Source: Streptomyces formicae (GTDB taxonomy: Bacteria > Actinomycetota > Actinomycetes > Streptomycetales > Streptomycetaceae). From it: a stretch of DNA of 64,000 nt. The stretch is from NCBI RefSeq assembly GCF_002556545.1, contig NZ_CP022685.1, forward strand, positions 1,116,001-1,180,000, given 5' to 3'. Of the stretch, positions 55,492 through 63,859 are shown piece by piece (positions within the stretch are counted from its first letter, which is position 1; every line of letters begins with the position of its first letter). A program made the position numbers and the translations under genes. The notes beneath the pieces were generated by a model that searched no databases, had not been told where the DNA came from, and saw nothing but the letters and a program-made list of their open reading frames with translations.

Positions 55492-55884
55492 ATGGTGCAT
55501 GTACTGAGCAGCAGGACCCTTCTCCGCCCCACCGACCCCGAGCGCTCGCGCGCCTTCTACGGCGACGCCCTCGGCCTCTCGGTGTACCGCGAGTTCGGCA
55601 CGGGCGCCGAACGCGGCACGGTCTACTTCCTCGGCGGCGGCTTCCTGGAGGTCTCGGGCCGCTCCGACACCCCGCCGTCCCCCGCCCTCCAGCTCTGGCT
55701 CCAGGTGGCGGACGTACGGGCGGCGCACGCGGAGCTCACCGAGCGGGGCGTCGAGGTGGTGCGGGAGCCGCTGCGGGAGCCGTGGGGCCTGATCGAGATG
55801 TGGATCGCCGATCCGGACGGCTGCCGGATCGTGCTCGTCGAGGTGCCCGATGACCATCCGATCCGCTACCGACCGGGGATCTGA
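55492..55884 (+). CDS. VOC (glyoxalase/bleomycin-resistance) family protein
   Basis: A 130-residue vicinal-oxygen-chelate protein with the two beta-alpha-beta-beta-beta units: PTDPERSRAFYGDALGLSVYREFG and later VADVRAAHAELTERGVEVVREPLREPWGLIEMWIADPDGCRIVLVEVP. The metal ligand positions His/Glu are only partly evident, so it may be a ring-opening enzyme, a binding protein or a resistance factor. ATG 55492-55494. Confidence 0.83.
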   Translation: MVHVLSSRTLLRPTDPERSRAFYGDALGLSVYREFGTGAERGTVYFLGGGFLEVSGRSDTPPSPALQLWLQVADVRAAHAELTERGVEVVREPLREPWGLIEMWIADPDGCRIVLVEVPDDHPIRYRPGI

Positions 55885-55933
55885 CCACCCGCGACCGCGG
55901 GCCCGCGCCCCGCGGACAGCACGGCCCACACGA

Positions 55934-55949
55934 TGTGAACCACGTCACA
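55934..55949. promoter_or_regulatory. Rex-like operator upstream of the NADH dehydrogenase gene
   Basis: TGTGAACCACGTCACA matches the Streptomyces Rex operator TGTGAAC-NNN-TTCACA with one mismatch. The site lies 105 nt before the NDH-2-like gene. Rex senses the NADH/NAD ratio and is known to control ndh and cyd genes in S. coelicolor. The same bases also fit the CRP form TGTGA-N6-TCACA, but the target gene favours Rex. Confidence 0.65.
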
Positions 55950-56054
55950 CGACCCATCCATCCGGAATGCGGGGGTACAAGGCCACAGGTACGGTCCACA
56001 GAAGATCTCCCACAGCCCTGAAGTCGATCTCCAACAGCCCAGGAGAGACATCAC

Positions 56055-57401
56055 ATGGCAGCCCCCCGGATCCTCATCGTCGGCGGCGGATTCGCCGGCA
56101 TGGAGTGCGCCCACAAGCTGGAGAGGAAACTCTCGTCCCACGAGGCGGAGCTACGGCTCATCAGCCCCATGGACCACCAGCTCTACCTCCCACTGCTGCC
56201 CCACGTGGCCGCCGGGGTGCTCACCCCGCAGTCGGTCGCCGTGCCGTTGCGCCGGATGCTGCGCCGTACGGCGATCGTGCCCGGCGGTGCCGTAGGCGTC
56301 GACACCAAGGCCAAGGCCGTGGTCGTCCGCAAGATCAACGGCGAGGAGGTCGTCGAGCGCTACGACTATCTGGTCCTGACCCCCGGCAGCGTCACGCGGC
56401 AGTTCGACATCCCCGGGGTCGACCGCCACGCGGTGGGCGTCAAGACGCTCGCCGAGGCCGCCTGGATCCGCGACCACGTCATCTCCCAGCTCGACCTGGC
56501 CGCCGCGAGCTCGCACCAGGAGGAGCGGGAGCAGCGGCTGCAGTTCGTCGTGGTGGGCGGCGGGTACGCGGGCACCGAGACGGCCGCGTACCTGCAACGC
56601 CTGACGAGCGCCGCCGCGAAGCGCTACCCGGGCCTGGACCCGTCCCTGATCAAGTGGCATCTCGTGGACGTGGCCCCGAAGTTGATGCCCGAGCTCGGCC
56701 CCCGGCTCGGTGACAAGGCGATGGCCATCATGCAGCGCAGGGGCGTGCAGGTCTCCCTCGGCGTGTCCGTGGCGAAGGTGACCGAGGACACGGTGACCCT
56801 CACCGACGACCGCGTCCTGCCCTGCCGCACCCTCATCTGGACCGCCGGAGTCGCGCCGAGCCCGCTGATCGCGACGCTCGGCGCCGAGACGAACCGCGGA
56901 CGGCTCGTGGTGCGGCCCGATCTGACGGTTCCCGGGCTCGACGGCGTGTTCGCGCTCGGCGACGCGGCGGCCGTGCCGGACGTCGTCAAGGGCGGCGACG
57001 CGATCTGCCCGCCCACCGCGCAGCACGCGATGCGCCAGGGGTGGGCCGCCGCCAAGAACGTCACGGCGGCGCTGCGCGGCTTCCCGCTCGCCGACTACCG
57101 GCACAAGGACCTGGGGCTCGTCGTCGACCTGGGCGGCATCCAGGCCGTGTCGAAGCCGCTGGGCGTGCAGTTGACCGGCCTTCCCGCGCAAGTGGTGGCG
57201 CGCGGCTACCACTTGGGGGCGCTGCGCACCCTGACCGCCCGCTTCCGCACGGCCGCCAACTGGGGGCTCAACGCGGTCGCGGGCGACGACTACGTACGCA
57301 CCGGCTTCCAGGCCCACCGCCCCGCCACGCTCAAGGGGTTCGAGATGACGGACGCCTATCTGTCACCGGAGGAGATCAGCGAGCGGGTGGAGTCGGCGTG
57401 A
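56055..57401 (+). CDS. Type II NADH dehydrogenase (NDH-2)
   Basis: A 448-residue FAD enzyme that passes electrons from NADH to menaquinone without pumping protons. Dinucleotide folds are at the N-terminus (RILIVGGGFAGMECAHKLE, FAD) and mid-protein (FVVVGGGYAGTETAAYL, NADH). The C-terminal FAD block is VFALGDAAAVPD followed by PPTAQHAMRQG, typical of NDH-2. The last 100 residues are less hydrophobic than in some homologues but contain the family's LGLVVDLGG. A Rex-like operator upstream supports the assignment. It is monocistronic. Confidence 0.88.
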   Translation: MAAPRILIVGGGFAGMECAHKLERKLSSHEAELRLISPMDHQLYLPLLPHVAAGVLTPQSVAVPLRRMLRRTAIVPGGAVGVDTKAKAVVVRKINGEEVVERYDYLVLTPGSVTRQFDIPGVDRHAVGVKTLAEAAWIRDHVISQLDLAAASSHQEEREQRLQFVVVGGGYAGTETAAYLQRLTSAAAKRYPGLDPSLIKWHLVDVAPKLMPELGPRLGDKAMAIMQRRGVQVSLGVSVAKVTEDTVTLTDDRVLPCRTLIWTAGVAPSPLIATLGAETNRGRLVVRPDLTVPGLDGVFALGDAAAVPDVVKGGDAICPPTAQHAMRQGWAAAKNVTAALRGFPLADYRHKDLGLVVDLGGIQAVSKPLGVQLTGLPAQVVARGYHLGALRTLTARFRTAANWGLNAVAGDDYVRTGFQAHRPATLKGFEMTDAYLSPEEISERVESA

Positions 57402-57681
57402 GCCGCCGGACGGCCTGAGCGTGATGGTGGTGGCCCTCGCGCGCCGCTCGACCCGCTCCCGCGAGTAGAGCAGCGGGAAGGCGGCATCGGCGACGCGGCG
57501 GAAGGTGGCGCCGGCCGTCTGACGGAAGCCGCTGCCGTGGGCGGCAGCGCCCACCGTGTCGGCGCTGCCGCCGCGCGCGCCTCCGCGAGGAACTCCCGCA
57601 CCCGGCGCGCGGGCAGGCTGCGTTGCTCAGGATCTCCACGGGCTCAGCGAGCCCCGGAACGACGTACTCCGTGGTGGTCAC
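57402..57681 (-). pseudogene. Degenerate gene remnant, possibly of a penicillin-acylase-like enzyme
   Basis: A GTG at 57679-57681 overlaps the stop of the upstream SDR (GTGA) and begins VTTTEYVVPGLAEPVEILSN, a believable N-terminus. The coding pattern then breaks: protein-like sequence continues in other frames as RRVREFLAEARAAAA and FRQTAGATFRRVADAAFPLL, followed by YSRERVERRARATTITLRP. The start and the end resemble the first and last parts of Ntn-hydrolase penicillin acylases, which are about 700-800 residues, so a large internal deletion plus frameshifts is the proposed history. The family guess is weak; the broken state is better supported. Confidence 0.4.
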
Positions 57682-58490
57682 AGCGACGGGTCGTAGCGGC
57701 CGTCGACCGCCGTCCAGCCGCCGTCGACGGTCAGCACGCTGCCGGTGACGAAGGTCGCCGCGTCGGAGACGAGGTAGGCGACGGCTCCCGCGATCTCGTC
57801 GGGCCTCGCCCACCGCTTGAGCGCGGACGCCTGGGCGTACGCGTCGAACCAGGCGGGGTCGGCCGCGATCTGGTCGGTCAGCGGGGTCCGCACCACGCCG
57901 GGAGCGATCGCGTTGAACCGCACCCCGCGCGGCCCCCACTCGGCGGCCGCGGTCCGCAGGAACTGGACGAGCCCCGCCTTGGCCGCCGCGTAGGCGCCCT
58001 GCCCCGGTTCGACCTGGAAGGCCCGCATCGACGCGAAACCGACGACGCTGCCGCGCCCGCGCTCGGCCATGCCGGGGGCGACCGCCTGGACGAGGGTGAG
58101 GTAGGACCGCAGGTTGAGCGCGAGGACGCGGTCGAACTCGGCGAGGGTGTAATCGGCGATGCGCTTGCGGACGTTGACGCCGACGGTGACGACGAGCCCG
58201 TCGAGCGGCTCCCACCCGGCGGCCGCCGCCCGCACGGCGTCGGCGTCGAGGACGTCGAGCACCTGCGCGACGGCCCCGCCCCGGTCGGGCTCCCGGGCCT
58301 CGCCCGCTCCCCCGGTCGCCAGACGAACCGTCTGCGCCGCCCCCGCCTCGTCCCGGTCGGCGACGACCACCTCGGCGCCCTGGGCGACCAGCGCCCGCAC
58401 GGCCTCGCGGCCGATGCCTCCTGCCCCGCCCACGACCGCGACGCGCCGCCCGTCCATCCGGAACAGGTCCCTGTACGTGGCGTGCTCCAT
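57678..58490 (-). CDS. Short-chain dehydrogenase/reductase
   Basis: A 270-residue SDR with nucleotide loop AVVGGAGGIGREAVRALVAQGAEVVVADRDEAG (Asp suggests NAD), NVRKRIADYT in the substrate region, and active site VGFASMRAFQVEPGQGAYAAAKAGLVQF (Ser, Tyr, Lys). The C-terminus is VLTVDGGWTAVDG. The ATG at 58490 has AGGG and GGGAGG upstream; a GTG at 58529 overlapping the aldehyde dehydrogenase stop is an alternative that adds 13 residues. It belongs to the M20-ALDH-SDR operon. Confidence 0.87.
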   Translation of the reverse strand: MEHATYRDLFRMDGRRVAVVGGAGGIGREAVRALVAQGAEVVVADRDEAGAAQTVRLATGGAGEAREPDRGGAVAQVLDVLDADAVRAAAAGWEPLDGLVVTVGVNVRKRIADYTLAEFDRVLALNLRSYLTLVQAVAPGMAERGRGSVVGFASMRAFQVEPGQGAYAAAKAGLVQFLRTAAAEWGPRGVRFNAIAPGVVRTPLTDQIAADPAWFDAYAQASALKRWARPDEIAGAVAYLVSDAATFVTGSVLTVDGGWTAVDGRYDPSL

Positions 58491-58525
58491 GTCCCTGCCG
58501 CCTCCCTCACTCACGGGTCCGCCGC

Positions 58526-59959
58526 TCACGGCCGGACGACCGCCATCCGCGTCACCGTCAGTTCCTCGATCGCGAAGCGCGGTCCCTCCCGGCCGCTGCC
58601 CGAGTCCTTGACGCCGCCGTACGGCGCGATGTCGCTGCGGTAGCCGGGCACCTCATTGATCACGACGCCGCCCGCCTCCAGCTCTTCCACCGCGCGGAAC
58701 GCGGTGTCCAGGGCGCGGGTGAACACGGCCGCGTGCAGGCCGTAGCGGCCGGCGTTCACCAGGTCGTACGCGGCGGTCAGATCAGGCACCGCGCGCAGGC
58801 AGACGACCGGGCCGAAGATCTCCTCGGCCCAGGCGGGTTCGTCCTCGGGCACCCCGGCGAGCAGGGTCGGCACCACGCACCGGCCCGTGCGGATGCCGCC
58901 GTGCACCAGGCGGGCACCGGCCGCCCTGGCCCGCGCGATCCAGTCGACGACCCGCTCGGTGGCCGCCTCGTCGATGAGCGCGGACACCCGGGTGGCCGCG
59001 TCCCTCGGGTCGCCCACGCTCACGTCGGGCAGCCGCTCCGCGATCCGTTTCTCCAGCTCGTCGGCGACCGCGTCGACGGCGACGACCCGCTGCACGGAGA
59101 TGCACGCCTGACCCGACGCGTAGTAGCCGCCGCGCACGACGGCGTCGGCCGCCGCGGCCAGATCGGCGTCGGCCGCGACCACGAGCGCGGCGTTGGAGCC
59201 CAGTTCCAGGACGGTCCTGCGGGGCGCGGCGTCGCGCGCGATGCGGTGACCTACGGCCGCGGAGCCGGTGAAGGAGACGGCGGCGACGCGCGGGTGGGTG
59301 ACGAGGGCGCGGCCGACTTCCGCGTCGCCGGTGACCAGTTGGACGGTTCCGGCGGGCACCCCCGCCGCGGCGAGCCGTTCGCGGACCAGGTGCACGAGCC
59401 GCAGCGTGGCGAGCGGGGTCGCGGGCGCCGGTTTGATGATCACGGGGCAGCCCGCGGCGACGGCGGGCGCGATCTTGTGGGAGGCCAGCAGGACGGGGTA
59501 GTTGAACCCGGCGATGCCGACGACAATGCCGATGGGCCGCCGCGTCCAGAACCCGAAGAGCCCCTCCCCGGAGGGCTGGATGTCCAACGGCACGGTCTCG
59601 CCGTGCAGATGGGCCACCTCGTCGGCCGCCGCCTGCCAGGTGGCCACGGCACGGCGCATCTCGACGTCGCAGTCCACGCGCGGCTTGCCGGTCTCCAGGA
59701 CGAGCAGGTCGACGAGGCCGGGCAGCGCGTCAGCGAGGTCCTGCGCGACCCCGGCGAGCACCTGGCGCCGGGTGTGGGCGGGCAGCGCGCCGACCCGTTT
59801 GCGCAGCGCGTCCGCGTGCTCGACGGCCCGCCGCGCGAGCGCCGCGTCGCCGACCGGGGCCCGCCCGATCTCCGTGCCGTCGTACGGGAAGGTGACCGCG
59901 GCCGTGCCGGGCGCGGGGGCCCATCCGTCACCCACGGGGAGCCCTTCGGGATACGTCAT
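58526..59959 (-). CDS. NAD(P)-dependent aldehyde dehydrogenase
   Basis: A 477-residue ALDH. Visible blocks are PIGIVVGIAGFNYPVLLASHKIAPAVAAGCPVIIKPA (cofactor region), VSFTGSAAVGHRIA, the general-base Glu in RTVLELGSNAALVV, and the catalytic Cys in YYASGQACISVQRVV. EEIFGPVVCL and the C-terminal GGVKDSGSGREG close the family pattern. SN instead of GN/GK in the LELG loop groups it with succinate-semialdehyde or lactaldehyde-type enzymes. It starts at ATG 59957-59959, overlapping the M20 stop (ATGA). Confidence 0.9.
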   Translation of the reverse strand: MTYPEGLPVGDGWAPAPGTAAVTFPYDGTEIGRAPVGDAALARRAVEHADALRKRVGALPAHTRRQVLAGVAQDLADALPGLVDLLVLETGKPRVDCDVEMRRAVATWQAAADEVAHLHGETVPLDIQPSGEGLFGFWTRRPIGIVVGIAGFNYPVLLASHKIAPAVAAGCPVIIKPAPATPLATLRLVHLVRERLAAAGVPAGTVQLVTGDAEVGRALVTHPRVAAVSFTGSAAVGHRIARDAAPRRTVLELGSNAALVVAADADLAAAADAVVRGGYYASGQACISVQRVVAVDAVADELEKRIAERLPDVSVGDPRDAATRVSALIDEAATERVVDWIARARAAGARLVHGGIRTGRCVVPTLLAGVPEDEPAWAEEIFGPVVCLRAVPDLTAAYDLVNAGRYGLHAAVFTRALDTAFRAVEELEAGGVVINEVPGYRSDIAPYGGVKDSGSGREGPRFAIEELTVTRMAVVRP

Positions 59960-61224
59960 CGGGCGCCTCCCATTCCGTCTCCGGCTCCCATTCCGTCTCC
60001 GGTTCCGGTTCCGGTTCCGGTTCCGGTGAGGAAAGCGCGGGCGGCCGCCGCGTACACGCGCGCGTACTCGCCGATCTCGCGCACCTCGACGTACTCGTCC
60101 TTCTGGTGGGCGATCCACTTGCCGCCGGGGCCGTAGACGACGGTGGGCAGCCCCGCGTCACGGGTGAGGATCGTGCCGTCCGTGGTGCCCGGGACGGCGC
60201 CGAACGGCGGTGCCTCGCCGTGCACGTGGCGGTGCGCCTCGACCAGGGCGGTCACCACGGGGTGGTCATCGGCGATCTCCACGGCGGGCCGGTCGTCGAC
60301 GACGGTCAGGGCGACGTCCACGCCGATGTCCGCGGCCGCCCGCAGCGCCGATTCCCTTACCCGGTCGATGAGTTCGGCGTGGTCGGTGCCGGGGTTGGTG
60401 CGCACGTCGACGCCGACGACGCCGTGCGCGGGGATGACGTTGAGCTGGTCGGGGTCGCCGCCGAGCAGCACGGTCGGGGTGACCGTGACGCGGCCCGCGT
60501 GCGGATGCGCGCCGTAACGCTCCTGGGCCCACTCCTGGACGTCGGCGAGCGCGTCGACGACGCGGGCCCCTGCCACGATGGGGCTCCTGGCCTCCTGCGG
60601 CATCGCGCCGTGCGCCATGACGCCGTGCAGATCGATCCTGATCCTGATCCCGCCGCGCGCCGATGTGCACACCTCGTACCCCTCGGGCTCGCACACGATG
60701 ACGCCGTCGACGGTCCGCGCCAGGGGCGATGCGGCGAACGCCTTCGCGCCGAGCATCAGGCCCTCCTCGTCGCAGAGCACGCCGACGACGACGCGGCCGG
60801 GGAAGGGCCCGGCGAGCTGCAGGGCGCGTACGGCGTAGATCATGGCGGCGACGCCGGACTTCATGTCGGCGGAGCCGCGCCCCCACAGCCTGCCGTCCCG
60901 GATCTCCGCGCCGTACGGGTCGACGCTCCAGTCGGCCGCGTCGCCCTCGGTGACGACGTCGATGTGCCCCGCGAACATGAGGGTGGGCCCGGCGCCACCG
61001 CCGCCCTCGACCACGGCGACGGTGTTGGGGCGGCCGGGGGCGACCTCCACGACGTCGTACGTCCAGCCGAAGGTGTCGAAGAGGCGCTGCACGAGGAGGG
61101 CCGCTGGCCGCTCGACCTCGGTGGCTCCTGCGGCGTTCACGGTGCGCAGGCGCACCAGGTCCTGGGTGAAGGCGATCGCGGCGTCGGTGTCTACGGCGGG
61201 GAGGGTCGGGGGTGCGGTGGCCAT
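59956..61224 (-). CDS. M20-family metallopeptidase / deacylase (ArgE/DapE type)
   Basis: A 422-residue zinc amidohydrolase. Metal-site residues are visible in LMFAGHIDVV (His, with the Asp pair), GRLWGRGSADMKSG (bridging Asp), LCDEEG (catalytic and metal Glu), VIVCEPEG, and a late His in KWIAHQKDEYVEV. It removes acyl groups from amino acids or cleaves small peptides. The ATG at 61222-61224 follows GGAGG. The C-terminus carries a Thr-Gly repeat encoded by GGTTCC-type hexanucleotides, absent from the family core. It is first in the M20-ALDH-SDR operon, suggesting release then oxidation of an amine- or aldehyde-derived compound. Confidence 0.88.
   Translation of the reverse strand: MATAPPTLPAVDTDAAIAFTQDLVRLRTVNAAGATEVERPAALLVQRLFDTFGWTYDVVEVAPGRPNTVAVVEGGGGAGPTLMFAGHIDVVTEGDAADWSVDPYGAEIRDGRLWGRGSADMKSGVAAMIYAVRALQLAGPFPGRVVVGVLCDEEGLMLGAKAFAASPLARTVDGVIVCEPEGYEVCTSARGGIRIRIDLHGVMAHGAMPQEARSPIVAGARVVDALADVQEWAQERYGAHPHAGRVTVTPTVLLGGDPDQLNVIPAHGVVGVDVRTNPGTDHAELIDRVRESALRAAADIGVDVALTVVDDRPAVEIADDHPVVTALVEAHRHVHGEAPPFGAVPGTTDGTILTRDAGLPTVVYGPGGKWIAHQKDEYVEVREIGEYARVYAAAARAFLTGTGTGTGTGDGMGAGDGMGGAR
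59980..60028. repeat. GGTTCC-type hexanucleotide repeat inside the M20 gene end
   Basis: Tandem GGTTCC units, with related CATTCCGTCTCCGG copies next to them, encode the Thr-Gly and Gly-Met-Gly-Ala tail of the M20 protein just before its stop. The tract is in frame (6 nt), so copy-number changes would vary tail length without a frameshift. Confidence 0.75.
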
Positions 61225-61417
61225 GGAGAACCTCCAAGTCGTCCGGCCGACCGCGCCGCCGACCGCCGGATCCGTCCGGGCCGGCCGACCGGTCAGCGGT
61301 CCTGACCGGTTGAACTCCCTTTGAACTCCCTGACTCTGCCGCCACGTCGAGCCCCGGGTCAACCATCAGATCTTGGTCGGCCCGCGCGCCCCGCGGGTGC
61401 CGCGGGACCCCGCCCGC

Positions 61418-61954
61418 TCAGATCCTGCGCACCCCGAGCCGCCCTTCGAGCTGCCCGAGCAACTCGCCGAGGAGCGCGCTCAGTTGCCCCTGCCCTGCCG
61501 CGTCGAGCACGGAGAGCACCACCGTCTCGTACGCGAGTTGCTCGGGAAGCAGCGCGTCGACGAGGTCGCGTCCCGCGTCGGTGAGTCCGACGTGCGCGAC
61601 GCGACGGTCGCGGGCGTCGGTCCTGCGGTCGACCAGTTCGCGCTCCTGGAGCTGCTTGAGCCGTTTGGTGACCGCGGCGCCGGAGGAGAAGGTCTCGCGG
61701 GCCAGCTCGCCGGGGGTCAGTTCGTGGCCGGTGCGGCGCAGCGCGCCGAGCAGGTCGAACTCGGCGCGGGTCAGGCCCGCGCGGCGCAGCGGGGCGTCCT
61801 CGGCCTGTTGCAGGAGGGCCGCACAGCGGTTGATGCGGCCGATCACCTCCATCGGCCCGGTGTCGATGTCGGGGCGCACCGTGTGCCACTGCCGCACCAC
61901 CGCGGCCACGGTGTCCCCACCGAAGCCCGCCACCGGCCCGTTCTCTTCTGTCAT
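61418..61954 (-). CDS. MarR-family regulator
   Basis: A 178-residue MarR protein. The winged helix is LTRAEFDLLGALRRTGHELTPGELARETFSSGAAVTKRLKQLQERELVDRRTDARDRRVAHVGLTDAGRDLVDALL, the full family pattern including the DxRDRR wing. MarR regulators respond to phenolic or other aromatic ligands. The ATG overlaps the stop of the FUSC gene (ATGA), so regulator and transporter are co-transcribed, regulator second. A 194-bp gap to the M20 gene follows and holds the M20 operon promoter. Confidence 0.9.
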   Translation of the reverse strand: MTEENGPVAGFGGDTVAAVVRQWHTVRPDIDTGPMEVIGRINRCAALLQQAEDAPLRRAGLTRAEFDLLGALRRTGHELTPGELARETFSSGAAVTKRLKQLQERELVDRRTDARDRRVAHVGLTDAGRDLVDALLPEQLAYETVVLSVLDAAGQGQLSALLGELLGQLEGRLGVRRI

Positions 61955-63660
61955 GCTCGTGCGCCCTCCCAGGCGTCCGCGATCCCCGCACGGGGCCGCG
62001 TCCCCTGACCGTTCTCACCGCTCTGTCGTCGGACCGTCGCCGCGAGCGTACGGTGTCCGGCGCGCTCGGCGTCGACCACCCGCTGTTCGGGCAGGGCCCG
62101 CTGCCACCATTCACCGGCCGCCGCGTCGGCCGCGGCGCGCAGGTCGACGAGGGCGGCGGTGAGGCGGCGGCGCGCGGGTTCGAGGGGCTCCGTTCCCGCG
62201 AGCAGGGCCTCGGCGCGCTCCGTGGCGAGCGTCGCCGCGGCGAGGGCCCGCTCGATCTGGTCGCCCGCGCGCCGGTTGGTGACGGCGACGGCGGCGAGGA
62301 TGCCGAGCAGCGCGCCCACCAGGGTGTCCACGACCCGGTCGACGATCAGTTCGCCGGGCTGCTGGAACCGTGCGAACTCGGTGACGAGCAGCGCCATCGG
62401 CGTCACGCACACCGTGCCGAGCCAGTAGTTGCGGCCCATCAGCGCCTCCGCGCAGAAGGCGAGGACCAGGCAGCTGACGATCAGTTCGGCGTGGCCGAGA
62501 TGCGCGAACGGAGCGACCGCGGCGAAGGCGAGGACACCCACGAGGTTGCCGACCACCCGCTGCACACCGCGGTTCCAGGTGAGCGTGACGTTCGCCTGAT
62601 AGAGGGACGCCGCGGTGACGAGGGCCCAGTACGGACGCCCGATGCCGAGCGCGAGCGAGGCGTATCCGGCGAGCGCGCAGCCGACCGCGGTGCGCAGCGC
62701 GATGGGCAGCAGCGGGGAGCCGGGGGCGAGCCGTCGCCACAGCGGCGTCCTCGGCCCGGCGAGTTCGACGTCGACACCGAGCAGTTCGTCGCGCTCCCCC
62801 TGCCGTACGCCACGGGGGCGCGGGACGGCGCCGGTGCCGCGCAGCCCGGCTGCCCAGCCGCGCAGCTCGGCGGTGTCCGCGGCGGCGGGCACCGCGAGGG
62901 CCTCCTCGGCGCGGACGACGAGGCGCTCCAGGGCGCGCCGGGCCGCACCGCGCGCCCCGGCGGCCAGCAGCGACTGCCAGGCGGCGTGCACGGCGCCCGC
63001 CGCGGCGGCGCGGGCCCGCTCGGTCGCGGGTCCCGTGGCGTCGGCGCGCGCGGCGTCGGCGTAGGCGGCCGCGGCGCCGAGCGCGCGGGCAGTGGCCCTG
63101 CGCTCGGGGCCGTGCGGACGCAGCAGGGCGGGTGCCATGCAGACGAGCCAGGCCACCGCGCCACCGGCGAGGGTCAGGGCGAGATGCCCGGGGACCTGGC
63201 CCAGGCTCTGCGGCGCGAAGAGGCTCGCCGAGCTGATGAAGGTGAAGATCAGGTGCCCGGGCGGCCCGATGCGGGTGGCGTCGCAGAGCGTCTTCTGCGC
63301 GGCGGCGAGGACCGCGCCGACCGCGACGAGGACGACGGCCGCCCCGGTCAGCGAGGCGGTGACCAGCGCGACGCCGATGCTCGCGGTCATCCCCAGGACG
63401 ACCCAGGCGAGCGCCCTCGCCCGGGCGGCGTACGGCAGGTTGTGGGCGTACAGCGCACAGAACCCTCCGGCCATCGCGTACATCACGAGATCGAGCCGCC
63501 CGACGGCGAGCAGCGTCAGGTTCGGTATCGCGGTGGCGACGACCACGCTGGAGGCGGGCTTGAACCAGATGTCGGAAGGGCTGCCCGGGCGGAGCACACC
63601 GGCGAGCGGGAGGCGGCGGACGCGTACGGGGCGGATCGGGGAGGGCGGTGCACTGCTCAT
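61951..63660 (-). CDS. FUSC-family membrane transporter (aromatic-acid-exporter-like)
   Basis: A 569-residue protein with two clusters of hydrophobic segments (about 40-175 and 335-465) separated by an Ala-rich cytoplasmic stretch, the layout of FUSC/AaeB/YccS proteins. The second cluster contains RPYWALVTAASLYQANVTLTWNRGVQRVVGNLVGVL, the best-conserved family block. A helical C-terminal domain follows. It probably exports aromatic acids or other toxic anions. The downstream MarR gene makes ligand-induced efflux likely. Confidence 0.87.
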   Translation of the reverse strand: MSSAPPSPIRPVRVRRLPLAGVLRPGSPSDIWFKPASSVVVATAIPNLTLLAVGRLDLVMYAMAGGFCALYAHNLPYAARARALAWVVLGMTASIGVALVTASLTGAAVVLVAVGAVLAAAQKTLCDATRIGPPGHLIFTFISSASLFAPQSLGQVPGHLALTLAGGAVAWLVCMAPALLRPHGPERRATARALGAAAAYADAARADATGPATERARAAAAGAVHAAWQSLLAAGARGAARRALERLVVRAEEALAVPAAADTAELRGWAAGLRGTGAVPRPRGVRQGERDELLGVDVELAGPRTPLWRRLAPGSPLLPIALRTAVGCALAGYASLALGIGRPYWALVTAASLYQANVTLTWNRGVQRVVGNLVGVLAFAAVAPFAHLGHAELIVSCLVLAFCAEALMGRNYWLGTVCVTPMALLVTEFARFQQPGELIVDRVVDTLVGALLGILAAVAVTNRRAGDQIERALAAATLATERAEALLAGTEPLEPARRRLTAALVDLRAAADAAAGEWWQRALPEQRVVDAERAGHRTLAATVRRQSGENGQGTRPRAGIADAWEGARA

Positions 63661-63670
63661 ACCCGAAAGC

Positions 63671-63693
63671 TTAGCAAGTGTTTTACCTGCAAA
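63671..63693. promoter_or_regulatory. Candidate MarR operator upstream of the FUSC gene
   Basis: TTAGCAAGT (63671-63679) and ACCTGCAAA (63685-63693) match as inverted arms at 7 of 9 positions around a 5-nt spacer. The site is AT-rich and begins 11 nt from the FUSC start codon. Arm length and spacing suit a MarR dimer acting on the FUSC-marR transcript. Confidence 0.45.
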
Positions 63694-63859
63694 TCATTTG
63701 AGGGGCGCGACGCCCCACCTCGCGCCCCGTCCCCCACGACTCGCACCACGACGCCCCTGCCCGCTCCCCCTGTGCTCCCGGTGCACCCCCGTGCGCTCGC
63801 GTACGGCGCGGCAGGCCCGGGCATCGACCCGACGACACCGTCGACTGGGGAGGTGCGCG

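Noticed and set aside
55934..55949. CRP-type operator TGTGA-N6-TCACA
   Set aside because: The bases fit, but the fuller match to the Rex consensus and the NADH dehydrogenase target make Rex the better reading. CRP is kept as an alternative in the entry.
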